NCBI GenBank assembly: GCA_934203205.1
Contig: CAKPYV010000005.1
Coordinates: 29,795 to 93,794, forward strand
DNA: 64,000 bases
DNA from: an uncultured Anaerovibrio sp.
Lineage (GTDB): Bacteria > Bacillota > Negativicutes > Selenomonadales > Selenomonadaceae
Direction: 5' to 3'
Part shown: piece after piece, positions 1 through 8,427 of the stretch
Layout of the letters: every line of letters begins with the position of its first letter
Numbering within the stretch: position 1 is the stretch's first letter
The notes under the pieces: model-generated
The model's input: only the letters and a program-made list of their open reading frames with translations
Databases searched by the model: none
What the model was told of the DNA's origin: nothing
Translations under genes and position numbers: made by a program

Positions 1-811
1 CTACATTGTCAGTAGCAATAAAGGCACCGATAGGTACACCGCCAGCCAAGCCCTTGGCCAGCGTTACCACATCAGGCTTAATGCCAAAGTTTTCATAAGC
101 AAAGAACTTGCCACTTCTGCCCATGCCACTCTGGATTTCGTCAAAAATCAAAACAGCATTGTACTTGTCGCAAAGCTGACGTACCTTCTGCATATATGCT
201 ACATCAGGAACATGGACACCGCCCTCACCCTGAATAGGCTCCAGCATAACAGCAGCAGTCTTGTCACTCATAAGCTTTTCCAAAGCTTCAATATCATTAT
301 AAGGCACATAATCAAAGCCTGCAGGCAATGGTCCAAAGCCATCATGATATTTTGGCTGTCCGGTAGCAGTCAGCGTAGCAATAGTACGGCCGTGGAAGCT
401 GTGAATGGCAGAGATAATCTGAGATTTGTCAGCATCAATGCTGTGAGCATATTTACGGGCAATCTTAATAGCACCCTCATTGGCCTCCGCACCGGAATTA
501 CCAAAGAACACCTTGCCCAAACCGCTAAGCTTTACCAGTTTTTCTGCTGCATCAGCCTGCACCTGGGTATAATACAGATTGGAGCAATGAATCATTTTGC
601 CAGCCTGGTCTGCCACAGCCTTAACCAGTTCCTTGTGATTATGTCCCAGCACATTTACCGCAATACCGCCCAGAAAATCAATATATTTATTGCCCTGAGT
701 ATCATATACGTATACACCATCACCATGATCCAGGACTATTTTGTAGCGGGCAAACACCGGCAAATAATCCTGGGCATCCTTGGCATATATCTGTTCATCA
801 GTTAACTGCAT
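1..811 (-). CDS. argD: acetylornithine aminotransferase ArgD (partial, 3' end outside window)
   Basis: PLP-dependent class III aminotransferase that converts N-acetylglutamate semialdehyde to N-acetylornithine in arginine synthesis. The reading frame starts at ATG 811 and runs for 270 codons off the left edge. Seen in it are the class III signatures GGIAVNVLGHNHK, a FGNSGAEANEGAIK stretch, HGRTIATLTATG, and LIFDEIQSGMGRSG with the Asp that holds the PLP ring nitrogen. The PLP lysine is expected in TLAKGLAGG near the cut edge. It is the last visible gene of argCJBD, 12 bp after argB, and is very probably co-transcribed. The family also uses succinyldiaminopimelate, but the operon points to arginine. 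The C-terminus is missing only because of the window edge. Confidence 0.95.
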   Translation of the reverse strand, partial: MQLTDEQIYAKDAQDYLPVFARYKIVLDHGDGVYVYDTQGNKYIDFLGGIAVNVLGHNHKELVKAVADQAGKMIHCSNLYYTQVQADAAEKLVKLSGLGKVFFGNSGAEANEGAIKIARKYAHSIDADKSQIISAIHSFHGRTIATLTATGQPKYHDGFGPLPAGFDYVPYNDIEALEKLMSDKTAAVMLEPIQGEGGVHVPDVAYMQKVRQLCDKYNAVLIFDEIQSGMGRSGKFFAYENFGIKPDVVTLAKGLAGGVPIGAFIATDNV

Positions 812-823
812 ATCAATATCTCC

Positions 824-1720
824 TTATTTTACCACCTGGGTACCAATACCACTATTGGTCAACAGCTCCAGAATAATGGAATGAGGCTGACGGCCATCAA
901 TAATATGCACCTTGTTAGTGCCGCATTCAATAGATTTCAAGCAGGCTTCAATCTTAGGAATCATACCACCGGAAATGATACCATCCTTGATATACTCTCT
1001 AGCCTCTGCCACTGTCAGGGAGGAAATAAAGCTGTCCTTGTCGTTGAAATCCTTGTAGACACCTTCAATATCCGTCAACAGCAAAAGCTTTTCGGCGTGA
1101 AGAGCACCAGCTATTTCCGCTGCCACATAATCAGCATTGATATTGTAGCTTTCCCCATCCTCACCAACGCCAATAGGAGCAACTACAGGTATGTAGCCAT
1201 TGTCCAGCAAATCCTGCAAAATCTTGGTATCTACAGATTCTACCTGACCTACATAGCCAATATCCACCTTTTCCGTATTGCCTGCCTCATCATAAACAGT
1301 GGCCATTTTCTTGCTGGCCTTAATAAGACCGGCATCCTTGCCGCTAAGGCCTACAGCTCTTACCCCACGGCAGTTCAGCATATTGACAATATCGGAATTA
1401 ACCTTGCCATCCAATACCATCTCTGCAATCTCTACGGTTTCCTCATCGGTTACTCTAAGACCGCTGACAAAATCAGACTGCTTGCCAACCTTTTTCAAAA
1501 AGGAGGTAATATCCGGGCCACCGCCATGTACGATAACAGGACGAATACCTACGTATTTCAGCAGGCTTACATCCTCCATAACCTTCTGCTTCAAATCCTC
1601 GTTAATCATGGCATTGCCACCGTATTTAACTACGATGGTTTTACCATAAAATTCCTGAATATAAGGCAAGGCCTCAATCAGAGTGCCAGCCTTTTTTTCT
1701 GCATGCTTCATAATTGCCAT
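824..1720 (-). CDS. argB: acetylglutamate kinase ArgB
   Basis: Phosphorylates N-acetylglutamate, the second step of arginine synthesis, and belongs to the cytoplasmic amino-acid kinase family. At 298 residues it has the usual length. Visible motifs are VVKYGGNAM near residue 32 (phosphate-binding Lys-Gly-Gly), IVHGGGPDI near 64, the NINADYVAAEIAGAL segment, LLLLTDIEGV and the SGGMIPKIEA loop. A long N-terminal helix, as found in arginine-inhibited hexameric ArgB, precedes the kinase core, so feedback inhibition by arginine is plausible. It lies between argJ (33 bp upstream) and argD (12 bp downstream). The start at 1720 has only a weak Shine-Dalgarno (GGGGTG), so the next in-frame ATG is an alternative. 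Confidence 0.96.
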   Translation of the reverse strand: MAIMKHAEKKAGTLIEALPYIQEFYGKTIVVKYGGNAMINEDLKQKVMEDVSLLKYVGIRPVIVHGGGPDITSFLKKVGKQSDFVSGLRVTDEETVEIAEMVLDGKVNSDIVNMLNCRGVRAVGLSGKDAGLIKASKKMATVYDEAGNTEKVDIGYVGQVESVDTKILQDLLDNGYIPVVAPIGVGEDGESYNINADYVAAEIAGALHAEKLLLLTDIEGVYKDFNDKDSFISSLTVAEAREYIKDGIISGGMIPKIEACLKSIECGTNKVHIIDGRQPHSIILELLTNSGIGTQVVK

Positions 1721-1753
1721 ATTTTCACCCCGGTTTCAACCAGTCAGTGGCTA

Positions 1754-2965
1754 TCAGGTATGATATTCACCGTTAATCTTTACATACTCATAGGAGAAAT
1801 CACAGCTCCAAACAGTAGCCTCAGCCTCTCCCAAGCCCATCTCTATATCAATAACAATATCATGCTTCGCCATAATATCACGGATAGCATTCTCGTCAAA
1901 GTCAGCCCCCAAGCCATTGGCATAAACAGGCACACCGCCGAATTTAATAACGGTCTTTTCTGGCACCATAGGAATACCGGCATAGCCTACAGCGCAGATT
2001 ACACGGCCCCAATTTGGATCCTCTCCGAAGAAAGCGGTCTTAACCAATGGAGACTTAGCCACACTCATAGCTACGGTCTTGGCCTCGGCAAAAGTTTTGG
2101 TGCCATGAACATTAATGGTCAGGAACTTGGTAGCACCCTCACCATCGGCTGCAATGCGCTTGGACAGCTCACGGCACATATTGCCCAATACCTCACAGAA
2201 CTTGTCATACTCAGGAGTATCAGCCTGAATCTCAGCCATACCGGACTCACCGTTAGCCAATACCAGTACAGTATCATTGGTGCTCATATCTCCATCTACG
2301 GAAATCATATTGAAAGTAACCTCTACGATTTCAGACAAAGCCTTCTGCATCAGCTGGCTGGAAATCTTGGCATCAGTGGTAATATAGCAAAGCATGGTAG
2401 CCATATTTGGCTGAATCATACCAGAGCCTTTGGCAATAGCACCAAAGCGAACAGCCTTGCCACCAATCTCTACCTCAGTAGAGCAAGCCTTGGAATAAGT
2501 ATCAGTAGTAATAATAGCATTGCCAGCATTCTTGCTGCCATCCTCAGAAAGCTCTGCTGCAGCAGCCTTGATACCAGCAGCCAGCTTGTCCATAGGCAGG
2601 TTGACACCAATAATACCAGTAGAACCTACCAGCACATCATCAGCCTTACAGCCCAGCTCCTCAGCAGCCAGGGCAGCCATCTTGTGGGCATTAGCCAGTC
2701 CAACCTCGCCAGTGCAGGCATTGGCACAGCCAGCATTAGCTACAATAGCATGGGCACTGCCAGTCTTTACTACCTCACGGGAAACAATAACAGGAGCTGC
2801 TGCTACCGCATTCTGAGTAAATACACCAGCTACGGAAGCCTCCTTCTCTGTATAAATCATTGCTAAATCAAGATTGCCGCTTTTCTTGATGCCAGCCTTG
2901 ACACCAGCAGCCTTGAAGCCACGAGCAAAGGTAACGCCCGCTGCTGCATTTTCTTCACTAAACAT
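1754..2965 (-). CDS. argJ: bifunctional ornithine acetyltransferase / N-acetylglutamate synthase ArgJ
   Basis: Transfers the acetyl group from N-acetylornithine to glutamate, closing the cyclic arginine pathway; many ArgJ proteins also use acetyl-CoA. It is made as a 403-residue precursor that cleaves itself before a threonine nucleophile. The cleavage region KGSGMIQPNMATMLC is present, with the Ala-Thr bond inside MATML. Also seen are the N-terminal GVTFARGFKAAG and the GNAGCANACTG motif. AGGAGG lies 8 nt before ATG 2965. The presence of argJ means that no ArgE deacetylase is needed. Whether this copy is mono- or bifunctional cannot be read from the sequence. Confidence 0.96.
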   Translation of the reverse strand: MFSEENAAAGVTFARGFKAAGVKAGIKKSGNLDLAMIYTEKEASVAGVFTQNAVAAAPVIVSREVVKTGSAHAIVANAGCANACTGEVGLANAHKMAALAAEELGCKADDVLVGSTGIIGVNLPMDKLAAGIKAAAAELSEDGSKNAGNAIITTDTYSKACSTEVEIGGKAVRFGAIAKGSGMIQPNMATMLCYITTDAKISSQLMQKALSEIVEVTFNMISVDGDMSTNDTVLVLANGESGMAEIQADTPEYDKFCEVLGNMCRELSKRIAADGEGATKFLTINVHGTKTFAEAKTVAMSVAKSPLVKTAFFGEDPNWGRVICAVGYAGIPMVPEKTVIKFGGVPVYANGLGADFDENAIRDIMAKHDIVIDIEMGLGEAEATVWSCDFSYEYVKINGEYHT

Positions 2966-2992
2966 AGAAATTCCTCCTAAAAATGTATATGA

Positions 2993-3008
2993 ATGTATAA
3001 AAATACAT
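2993..3008. promoter_or_regulatory. palindrome resembling an ARG box between argC and argJ
   Basis: Perfect 6-bp arms ATGTAT and ATACAT separated by AAAA. ArgR/AhrC boxes are AT-rich imperfect palindromes of this general shape. The position inside the operon, before the argJ ribosome site, is suggestive, but the ArgR gene is not in the window. Confidence 0.4.
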
Positions 3009-3046
3009 CATTTAACTTTTATTATGCATATTCCGCAGGATTTTCC

Positions 3047-4084
3047 TTAAGGATATACAGGCACCATATCCAAGCCCAAAGCTTCATCAAAACCATTGGC
3101 AATATTGAAGTTCTGCACAGCCTGACCAGCTGCACCCTTAACCAGATTGTCAATAGCAGACAGCACAATGACTCTGTTGGTCCGGGAATCCACATGCCAA
3201 CCCAGGTCGCAGTAGTTGGAACCCCGAACATTCTTGGTAGCAGGATAGCCTCCCAGACCCAAAAGGCGGATAAAGTGCTCCTTGCCATACAGCATCTCAT
3301 AGGCAGCAGTTACCATATCATCAGTAACCCCTTCCTTCAGCTTTGCATAGCAGGTGCTGAGAATACCTCTGGACATAGGCACCAGATGAGGCGTAAAGTT
3401 CAGCACAGTGCTTTCGCCAGACAGCTCGGTAATGGCCTGCTCAATCTCTGGAGTGTGACGATGAGTAGCTACGCCATAGGCCTTGAAGCTATCATATAGC
3501 TCAGGGAAATGATTGGCCTGCTTGGCGGAACGGCCTGCTCCAGATACGCCGGATTTGGCATCAATAACAATGGTATTAACATCAATCAGATGGTGCTTGG
3601 CCAAAGGTGCCAGAGCCAGAATGCTAGCGGTGGTATAGCAGCCTGCATTACCAATAATCTTGGCATCCTTAATCTGCTCTCTGTTCAGCTCTGCCAAACC
3701 ATATACTCTTGGTGCATCCTTGTGGGTATGGGGAACCTTGTACCAAGCTTCATAAATATCTGTATTATTGAAGCGGTAGTCAGCCCCTAAATCAATAATA
3801 CGGGTAGGCATATTCTCCAATGCCTTACCTACGTTCATAGCATGGCCATGAGGCAGTCCGATAAATACAAAATCACTATCCTGACCGATAGTTTCAATAT
3901 CCTTCATGCTCATCAGCTTCTGATCATAAATTCCCTTTAGATGGGGATAAATATCGGAAATGGCCTCACCAGCATGACTTTCAGATGTAATATGCACTAC
4001 CTCTGCTTCTGGATGATTATGCAGAATTCTTAAAAGTTCTGCACCTGCATAGCCTGTAGCACCAATAATACTAACCTTTTTCAC
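3047..4084 (-). CDS. argC: N-acetyl-gamma-glutamyl-phosphate reductase ArgC
   Basis: NADPH-dependent reduction of N-acetylglutamyl phosphate to the semialdehyde, third step of arginine synthesis. The Rossmann motif IGATGYAGAELLRIL is at the N-terminus, and the catalytic cysteine is in IGNAGCYTTASILAL near residue 150. HRHTPEIEQ supplies the conserved histidine region. The start is taken as GTG 4084 because AGGAGG lies 8 nt before it. A GTG at 4090 is only 2 nt from the same Shine-Dalgarno. It is first in the argCJBD transcript. An 81-bp gap to argJ contains an ArgR-like palindrome. Confidence 0.96.
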   Translation of the reverse strand: MKKVSIIGATGYAGAELLRILHNHPEAEVVHITSESHAGEAISDIYPHLKGIYDQKLMSMKDIETIGQDSDFVFIGLPHGHAMNVGKALENMPTRIIDLGADYRFNNTDIYEAWYKVPHTHKDAPRVYGLAELNREQIKDAKIIGNAGCYTTASILALAPLAKHHLIDVNTIVIDAKSGVSGAGRSAKQANHFPELYDSFKAYGVATHRHTPEIEQAITELSGESTVLNFTPHLVPMSRGILSTCYAKLKEGVTDDMVTAAYEMLYGKEHFIRLLGLGGYPATKNVRGSNYCDLGWHVDSRTNRVIVLSAIDNLVKGAAGQAVQNFNIANGFDEALGLDMVPVYP

Positions 4085-4111
4085 AAGCACATCCTCCTTT
4101 TGCTTTTCATA

Positions 4112-4140
4112 ATTATACAGCTTTTATGTATATTATGCAA
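4112..4140 (-). promoter_or_regulatory. promoter of the argCJBD operon, overlapping ARG-box-like sequence
   Basis: On the minus strand TTGCAT (4135-4140), 17-nt spacer, TATAAT (4112-4117), about 25 bp before the argC start. The promoter itself carries TGCATAATATACAT, an imperfect AT-rich palindrome like ArgR boxes. Arginine repression by occlusion of RNA polymerase is the obvious inference. Confidence 0.75.
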
Positions 4141-4280
4141 TATTAGAAAAATTAATATTGGCTTGTTGCAAAAATTATATCCACTGTAATGGCATTTTCT
4201 TTTCACAAAATAGGGGTTATAATATTTACATACTTTTTTAATTTTACACCAGAAATTTTTATTAGACAAGGAAGAATAAT

Positions 4281-5057
4281 ATGTTAATGCGAAAAATAAA
4301 AAAAGTCCTAAAGTGGCTGGGGGCTATGCTCCTGGTATTTGTAATTTCCTTTCTAGGCACTGCTGCCGCCAATGACAGCTTATCTGTAGACCAGATTTTG
4401 ACGGGAACGAAGCAGATAGAAAGCAACAGTACCCTAAACAGGCTGAAAAGAGTATTTTTCTTGAAGCAGGCAGTAAATACCCGGATTAATTCTGCCAACT
4501 ATGTTAAGCTGCAGGATATTCCTGAATCCTTGCAACAGGCAGTAGTAGCTGTGGAGGATAGAAAGTTCTACAATCACTGGGGCTTTGATATGGAGGGTAT
4601 CTTCCGGGCCTCTCTGGTAAATCTGCAATACGGCCAGGTCAGAGAGGGTGCCAGTACCATTACCCAGCAGCTGGTAAAAAATCTTTTCCTTAGCCAGGAG
4701 CAAACTATGGGCCGCAAGGCAGAAGAATTTGTTCTGGCTATGGATATGGAGCTGAATTATTCCAAGGATGAAATATTGGAGCTGTACCTCAACACCATTT
4801 ACTTTGGTTCTGGCTATTACGGCATCAAAGAAGCCAGTGAGGGATATTTCGGCAAGGAGCCTGCTATGCTGGCTCTCCCAGAATCTGCCATGCTGGCAGG
4901 CATCCCCAATGCTCCATCCCTCTATTCCCCTTATGTAGATTTCATGCTAGCCAAAAAAAGACAATTCATTGTCCTGGATGCCATGACCGCCGCTGGGTAT
5001 CTGCGGGAATCCGTAGCCAACGATGCCAAAATAAAACCCATATACCTAGCCCACTAA
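4281..5057 (+). CDS. mtgA: monofunctional peptidoglycan glycosyltransferase (GT51)
   Basis: Polymerises lipid II into glycan strands at the outer face of the cytoplasmic membrane. An N-terminal membrane anchor (about residues 8-28) is followed by the GT51 motifs in order: VAVEDRKFYNHWG with the catalytic Glu near residue 92, GASTITQQLVKNLFL, GRKAEEFVLAM, and KDEILELYLNTIYFG. The protein ends at 258 residues with no transpeptidase domain, so it is monofunctional rather than a class A PBP. AAGGAAG lies before ATG 4281. It is transcribed divergently from the arginine operon. TATAAT at 4218-4223 is a possible -10 with a poor -35. The gene symbol is by family analogy. Confidence 0.9.
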   Translation: MLMRKIKKVLKWLGAMLLVFVISFLGTAAANDSLSVDQILTGTKQIESNSTLNRLKRVFFLKQAVNTRINSANYVKLQDIPESLQQAVVAVEDRKFYNHWGFDMEGIFRASLVNLQYGQVREGASTITQQLVKNLFLSQEQTMGRKAEEFVLAMDMELNYSKDEILELYLNTIYFGSGYYGIKEASEGYFGKEPAMLALPESAMLAGIPNAPSLYSPYVDFMLAKKRQFIVLDAMTAAGYLRESVANDAKIKPIYLAH

Positions 5058-5082
5058 GCTAAATATTTTTTTGAACAAAATC

Positions 5083-5111
5083 TTGACTCGTTCCACTTTT
5101 CTAATTATAAT
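5083..5111 (+). promoter_or_regulatory. promoter of the PepSY gene
   Basis: TTGACT (5083-5088), 17-nt spacer, TATAAT (5106-5111): a near-consensus vegetative promoter about 75 bp before the start codon. Confidence 0.85.
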
Positions 5112-5186
5112 ATTGTTGAGATATAATTTATTTAGGTTATTTTTAGAAAATAATGACCTTACCCTTTAAGCAAGGAGGAATACAAA

Positions 5187-5792
5187 ATGAAAAATAGTCA
5201 TACCTTAAAAATTGTGGCCTGTGCCATGGTACTGTCTGCAGCTATAACTGCCGGTGCCTTTACCAACTTTGGTACTACCACCTTTAACACCAACAGCACT
5301 GCCGCCCAGAGCGCCCACAATGGCAGCGTTTCCATCGAGCAGGCCAAGGAAATTGCCTTGAATCATGCCAACAAAACCGCTGATCAGGTACAATTTGTCA
5401 AGTCCAAGCAGGACTGGGAGCATGGCCGCAGCGTATACGAAATTGAATTCATCTACCAGGAGGGCAGCAATTACATGGAGTATGACTATGAAATTGATGC
5501 CTCCACCGGTCAGATTCTCAGCTATGATTATGACATTGAAAACTACCAGCAGTACAAACAAATCATTGACCAGGCCAATGTAAATATCAGCGAGGAGGCC
5601 GCCAAAAACATTGCCCTAGAGCGTGTTCCTGGTGCCAGCTATAGCAATATTTACAAATTCAAGCTGGAGTTTGATGACGCTCGCTGGGAATACGAAGGCA
5701 AGATTATCTATGACTCCTACGAATACGAATTTGAGATAGATGCCAATACCGGTAATATCTTGAAGTGGGAAGTAGAATCCATCCATTACTAA
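5187..5792 (+). CDS. secreted protein with two PepSY domains
   Basis: Unknown cellular role. The first 25 residues form a signal peptide (KNSHTLK, then a hydrophobic run ending near AGAFT). Two PepSY repeats follow, about residues 49-113 and 126-201. Each has the pattern SxExAKxIAL, a strand with YEIEF or YEGKI, then the hallmark YxxEIDAxTGxIL. PepSY domains occur as intramolecular inhibitors of peptidases and as free envelope proteins; as a free 201-residue protein this could inhibit or chaperone an exported enzyme, which is inference. It has its own strong promoter, an AAGGAGG Shine-Dalgarno, and ends before a bidirectional terminator, so it is monocistronic. Confidence 0.88.
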   Translation: MKNSHTLKIVACAMVLSAAITAGAFTNFGTTTFNTNSTAAQSAHNGSVSIEQAKEIALNHANKTADQVQFVKSKQDWEHGRSVYEIEFIYQEGSNYMEYDYEIDASTGQILSYDYDIENYQQYKQIIDQANVNISEEAAKNIALERVPGASYSNIYKFKLEFDDARWEYEGKIIYDSYEYEFEIDANTGNILKWEVESIHY

Positions 5793-5827
5793 ATCCACAA
5801 CATCACTTCCACAGATGACTGGGCCTT

Positions 5828-5850
5828 GTGCTCTTAACCGTATAGAGCAC
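5828..5850. repeat. short hairpin after the PepSY gene
   Basis: Arms GTGCTCT (5828-5834) and AGAGCAC (5844-5850) with a 9-nt loop. No T-run follows, so it is not a classical terminator by itself. It lies just before the larger bidirectional terminator. Confidence 0.45.
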
Positions 5851-5861
5851 AACAACCTATC

Positions 5862-5960
5862 CTAAAAAAACAAACCCTCTGAAACTATGGTGCTTCCATA
5901 AGGTTAGACCAAGCAATCTAACTTGTAGGAGCCTCCACACTTCAGAGGGTTTTCTATTGT
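5862..5960. terminator. bidirectional Rho-independent terminator between convergent genes
   Basis: Long-range stem AACCCTCTGAA (5873-5883) pairing with TTCAGAGGGTT (5941-5951). An inner hairpin GTTAGA/TCTAAC (5902-5921) is nested inside. TTTTCTATT follows on the plus strand and a seven-T run follows on the minus strand, so it can stop both the PepSY gene and the facing gene at 5981-6664. The 57-nt loop is unusually large. Confidence 0.75.
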
Positions 5961-5980
5961 CCATTTTTCAATAGCAAATT

Positions 5981-6664
5981 TTATTCAGCTTCCTTAGCAG
6001 CCTTGGCAGCTTCTTTAGCTTCCTGCTGCTCTTGTTTGAAAATGGCCTTATCTTCTTTTTCCTTATCCTCAACAGCTTGTTTCTGAGCTTTGATGAAATC
6101 AGAGAAGAAATCCTTGGCTATCTCAGTGTACAGCAGGGAATCTCTAACAGCGGACTTGGGTGCCAGTTTTCTATAGGCATAGATAATCTTATTTGTACGA
6201 GCATCATAAACATCAAAGAATACATTCAGACGGGTGCCATCATTCATAGATGTACCATTGGAAATAGTGGTAATAACATAGGCATCTGCATAGAGGCCAA
6301 TATTATTCTTATATTCCTTAAATGCCTTGCGGCTGTCCAAACGGAGAATATCAATATGGCGGGCAATCTTAATATTCTGGCAAACTTCTCTATAAGAAAT
6401 GTAGTTTAAAACATTCTTCTTGTCCACCAAGGTACCATTCATGAGAATCTCTGGAATATCATCTATTTCTGGCTCCCCCTCAGTGGTAGGTCCGTTATAA
6501 ATAGAATTTGCAATAGCCAAGGTCTGAACCTTCATCAAGCCTTCACTATCATATACCCTAACATCGCTTACACCAGTTCCTCCCAGCAGCCCCCCTGCAA
6601 AGGATACCTGAGTACCTAACAGGAATACACACAGCAACAGTACAAGCTGTAAACCTCTCTTCAT
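5981..6664 (-). CDS. secreted protein of unknown function
   Basis: Not recognised. The 227-residue product has a clear signal peptide (MKRGLQLVLLLCVFLLGTQ, cleavage near SFAG). A mixed alpha/beta middle part includes YADAYVITTISN and LNVFFDVYDARTNKIIYAYR, which reads like the beta-strand core of envelope proteins with YajG/CsgG-like folds. A highly charged C-terminal helix of Lys, Glu and Ala (last 40 residues) is probably coiled coil. GGGAGG lies 7 nt before ATG 6664. It is monocistronic, facing the PepSY gene over a shared terminator. The family comparison is impression only. Confidence 0.8.
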   Translation of the reverse strand: MKRGLQLVLLLCVFLLGTQVSFAGGLLGGTGVSDVRVYDSEGLMKVQTLAIANSIYNGPTTEGEPEIDDIPEILMNGTLVDKKNVLNYISYREVCQNIKIARHIDILRLDSRKAFKEYKNNIGLYADAYVITTISNGTSMNDGTRLNVFFDVYDARTNKIIYAYRKLAPKSAVRDSLLYTEIAKDFFSDFIKAQKQAVEDKEKEDKAIFKQEQQEAKEAAKAAKEAE

Positions 6665-6805
6665 AAAAAAACCTCCCTATTAATTAGCAAAATTAAGGCA
6701 CACCGATTTTCTACCATGAGGCCAAGCTCAATCAACATACCACAGTATACTTTATTACAAATCGACCAAAAAGTCTATTAAAATTACGTGAGAGTTCCAA
6801 AAAGC

Positions 6806-7678
6806 TTATTGTCCAAAAATCTTCTTGGCCAAGGCCAAGCCTGTTTTGGTGGTAGCCAAGCCTCCTTCCGCCGTTTCTTTAATTGCCCTTGGCATGGAAC
6901 GGCCTATACGATTCATAGCATCTATCACATCATCTGGAGGAATAACTGATTCCACCCCAGCCAAAGCCATATCCGCTGCCAGCATGGCATGAACAGCAAT
7001 AAAGCCATTGCGCTTTACACAGGGCACCTCTACCAGACCAGCCACAGGATCACAAGCCAGGCCCAAGAGATTTTTAATAGCCAAGGCCATGCCATGACCA
7101 ACCTGCTCAGGATTTCCTCCTGCCAGCTGTACCAAGGCCGCCGCCGCCATACCAGCCGCTGTGCCACATTCCGCCTGACAGCCACCATAGGCTCCTGCAA
7201 TGGAAGCATTGGACTCTATTACCATGCCAATACCTGCAGCTGTAAATAGGGCCTCTACAATCTCATCCTCTGTATTGCCGTTTTTCTTGGCCCCGGCATA
7301 AACCGCAGCCGGCACAATACCACAGGAACCCGCCGTAGGACAGGCTACAATTCTGCCCATAACAGCATTAACCTCGCTGACGCCAATGGCACTGGCAGCA
7401 GCCCGCAAAACAGCTTCCCCAGTATATCCCTGCTGGCTATAGCTGCAGATCTTTACCGCATCTCCCCCGGTTAATCCACTAAGGGATTTCTCCTGATTCT
7501 GACAGCCTCGCTGCAAGGAATCCACCATCACCTGCCAATTTTTTCTCATAGCCTCTATTTGAGACTCCTGAGAAGTCAAATTGTTTTCCTCTTCCCAAGC
7601 CATAACAATCTGACTAATAGGGCAATGCTCCTCCTTAGCCAGATGAACAAGCTCCTCTATAGAATTAAAATTTATCAT
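6806..7678 (-). CDS. sdaAA: L-serine dehydratase, alpha subunit
   Basis: Iron-sulfur-dependent deamination of L-serine to pyruvate and ammonia, together with the beta subunit. The 290-residue chain carries the conserved ACPTAGSCGIVPAAVYAG segment near residue 112 with a cluster cysteine. AECGTAAGMAAAA and LACDPVAGLVEVPC supply the other conserved cysteines. The oxygen-sensitive [4Fe-4S] type fits an anaerobe. ATG overlaps the beta-subunit stop by 4 bp (ATGA), with GGAGGC as Shine-Dalgarno, so the two are translationally coupled. No clear terminator is seen after it. Confidence 0.96.
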   Translation of the reverse strand: MINFNSIEELVHLAKEEHCPISQIVMAWEEENNLTSQESQIEAMRKNWQVMVDSLQRGCQNQEKSLSGLTGGDAVKICSYSQQGYTGEAVLRAAASAIGVSEVNAVMGRIVACPTAGSCGIVPAAVYAGAKKNGNTEDEIVEALFTAAGIGMVIESNASIAGAYGGCQAECGTAAGMAAAALVQLAGGNPEQVGHGMALAIKNLLGLACDPVAGLVEVPCVKRNGFIAVHAMLAADMALAGVESVIPPDDVIDAMNRIGRSMPRAIKETAEGGLATTKTGLALAKKIFGQ

Positions 7679-8355
7679 ATAGTACTGCCTCCTCCAATGG
7701 CTGGAATGGCAAAGGCTGTCAAAAGACGTGGTATTTCACAACAATCCTCTACTACCTCTGTTGACAATTCATCATCGGTTTCCACAATCATCATGGCCTC
7801 CTGCCCTCGCATTTTGCGGGATACTCTCATATAAGCAATATTAATCTTATAGCGAGCCAAAATAGAGGTTACGCCATTTACAACACCAGGACGATCCTTG
7901 TGGACAATTATCAAAGCCGGATATTTGCCTGTTAAATCTACATCAAAATCCCCAATTCTGGTAATCCTAATATTACCTCCCCCTACAGATGCTCCCTCTA
8001 CCTGTATCACCCGGCCACTTTCTCCAGTTAGCTTAATAATAGCCGTATTAGGATGAGCCTCTGGTATATCCACTGGCGCAAAGGAATATACCAGTCCCTG
8101 CTGTGCCGCTATATTCAAGGCCTCCCGCAGCCGCATATCCTCTGGAGCAAAACCCAGGATTCCCCCTAACAGCGCTTTGTCCGTACCATGTCCTCTATAG
8201 GTCTGAGCAAAAGAACCGTGGAGCAAAATTTCTGCCTTTACGGGCTTTTCCCCCAGAATTTTTCCAGCCATCAGTCCCAATCTGGCTGCCCCAGCTGTAT
8301 GGGAGCTGGAAGGGCCAATCATTACTGGGCCGATTATATCAAATACGCCTCTCAT
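7675..8355 (-). CDS. sdaAB: L-serine dehydratase, beta subunit with ACT domain
   Basis: Partner of the alpha subunit. The N-terminal half (residues 1-145) has the SDH beta signature FDIIGPVMIGPSSSHTAGAARLG, which is interrupted here only by normal family variation. The last 80 residues form an ACT domain (ALIIVHKDRPGVVNGVTSIL), a small-ligand-binding module that commonly senses amino acids. GGGGAG lies before ATG 8355. It is first in a two-gene operon following the dapA terminator. Together with the serine importer SstT at 34.6-35.8 kb it suggests serine catabolism to pyruvate. Confidence 0.96.
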   Translation of the reverse strand: MRGVFDIIGPVMIGPSSSHTAGAARLGLMAGKILGEKPVKAEILLHGSFAQTYRGHGTDKALLGGILGFAPEDMRLREALNIAAQQGLVYSFAPVDIPEAHPNTAIIKLTGESGRVIQVEGASVGGGNIRITRIGDFDVDLTGKYPALIIVHKDRPGVVNGVTSILARYKINIAYMRVSRKMRGQEAMMIVETDDELSTEVVEDCCEIPRLLTAFAIPAIGGGSTI

Positions 8356-8371
8356 ATATTCTCCCCTATTC

Positions 8372-8411
8372 TAAAAAAAGCTGATCCTGCAAATATTCAC
8401 AGAATCAGCTT
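8372..8411 (-). terminator. Rho-independent terminator of dapA
   Basis: On the minus strand AGCTGATTCTG (8400-8410) pairs with CAGGATCAGCT (8379-8389, one G-U pair), followed by seven T. Confidence 0.85.
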
Positions 8412-8427
8412 CTTTGCTTGCCAAGAA

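Noticed and set aside
881..2866. Long open frame (661 codons) on the plus strand
   Set aside because: It lies opposite argB and argJ, which have full family motifs; the plus-strand product has no recognisable domain and is an antisense shadow of coding sequence low in TTA, CTA and TCA codons.
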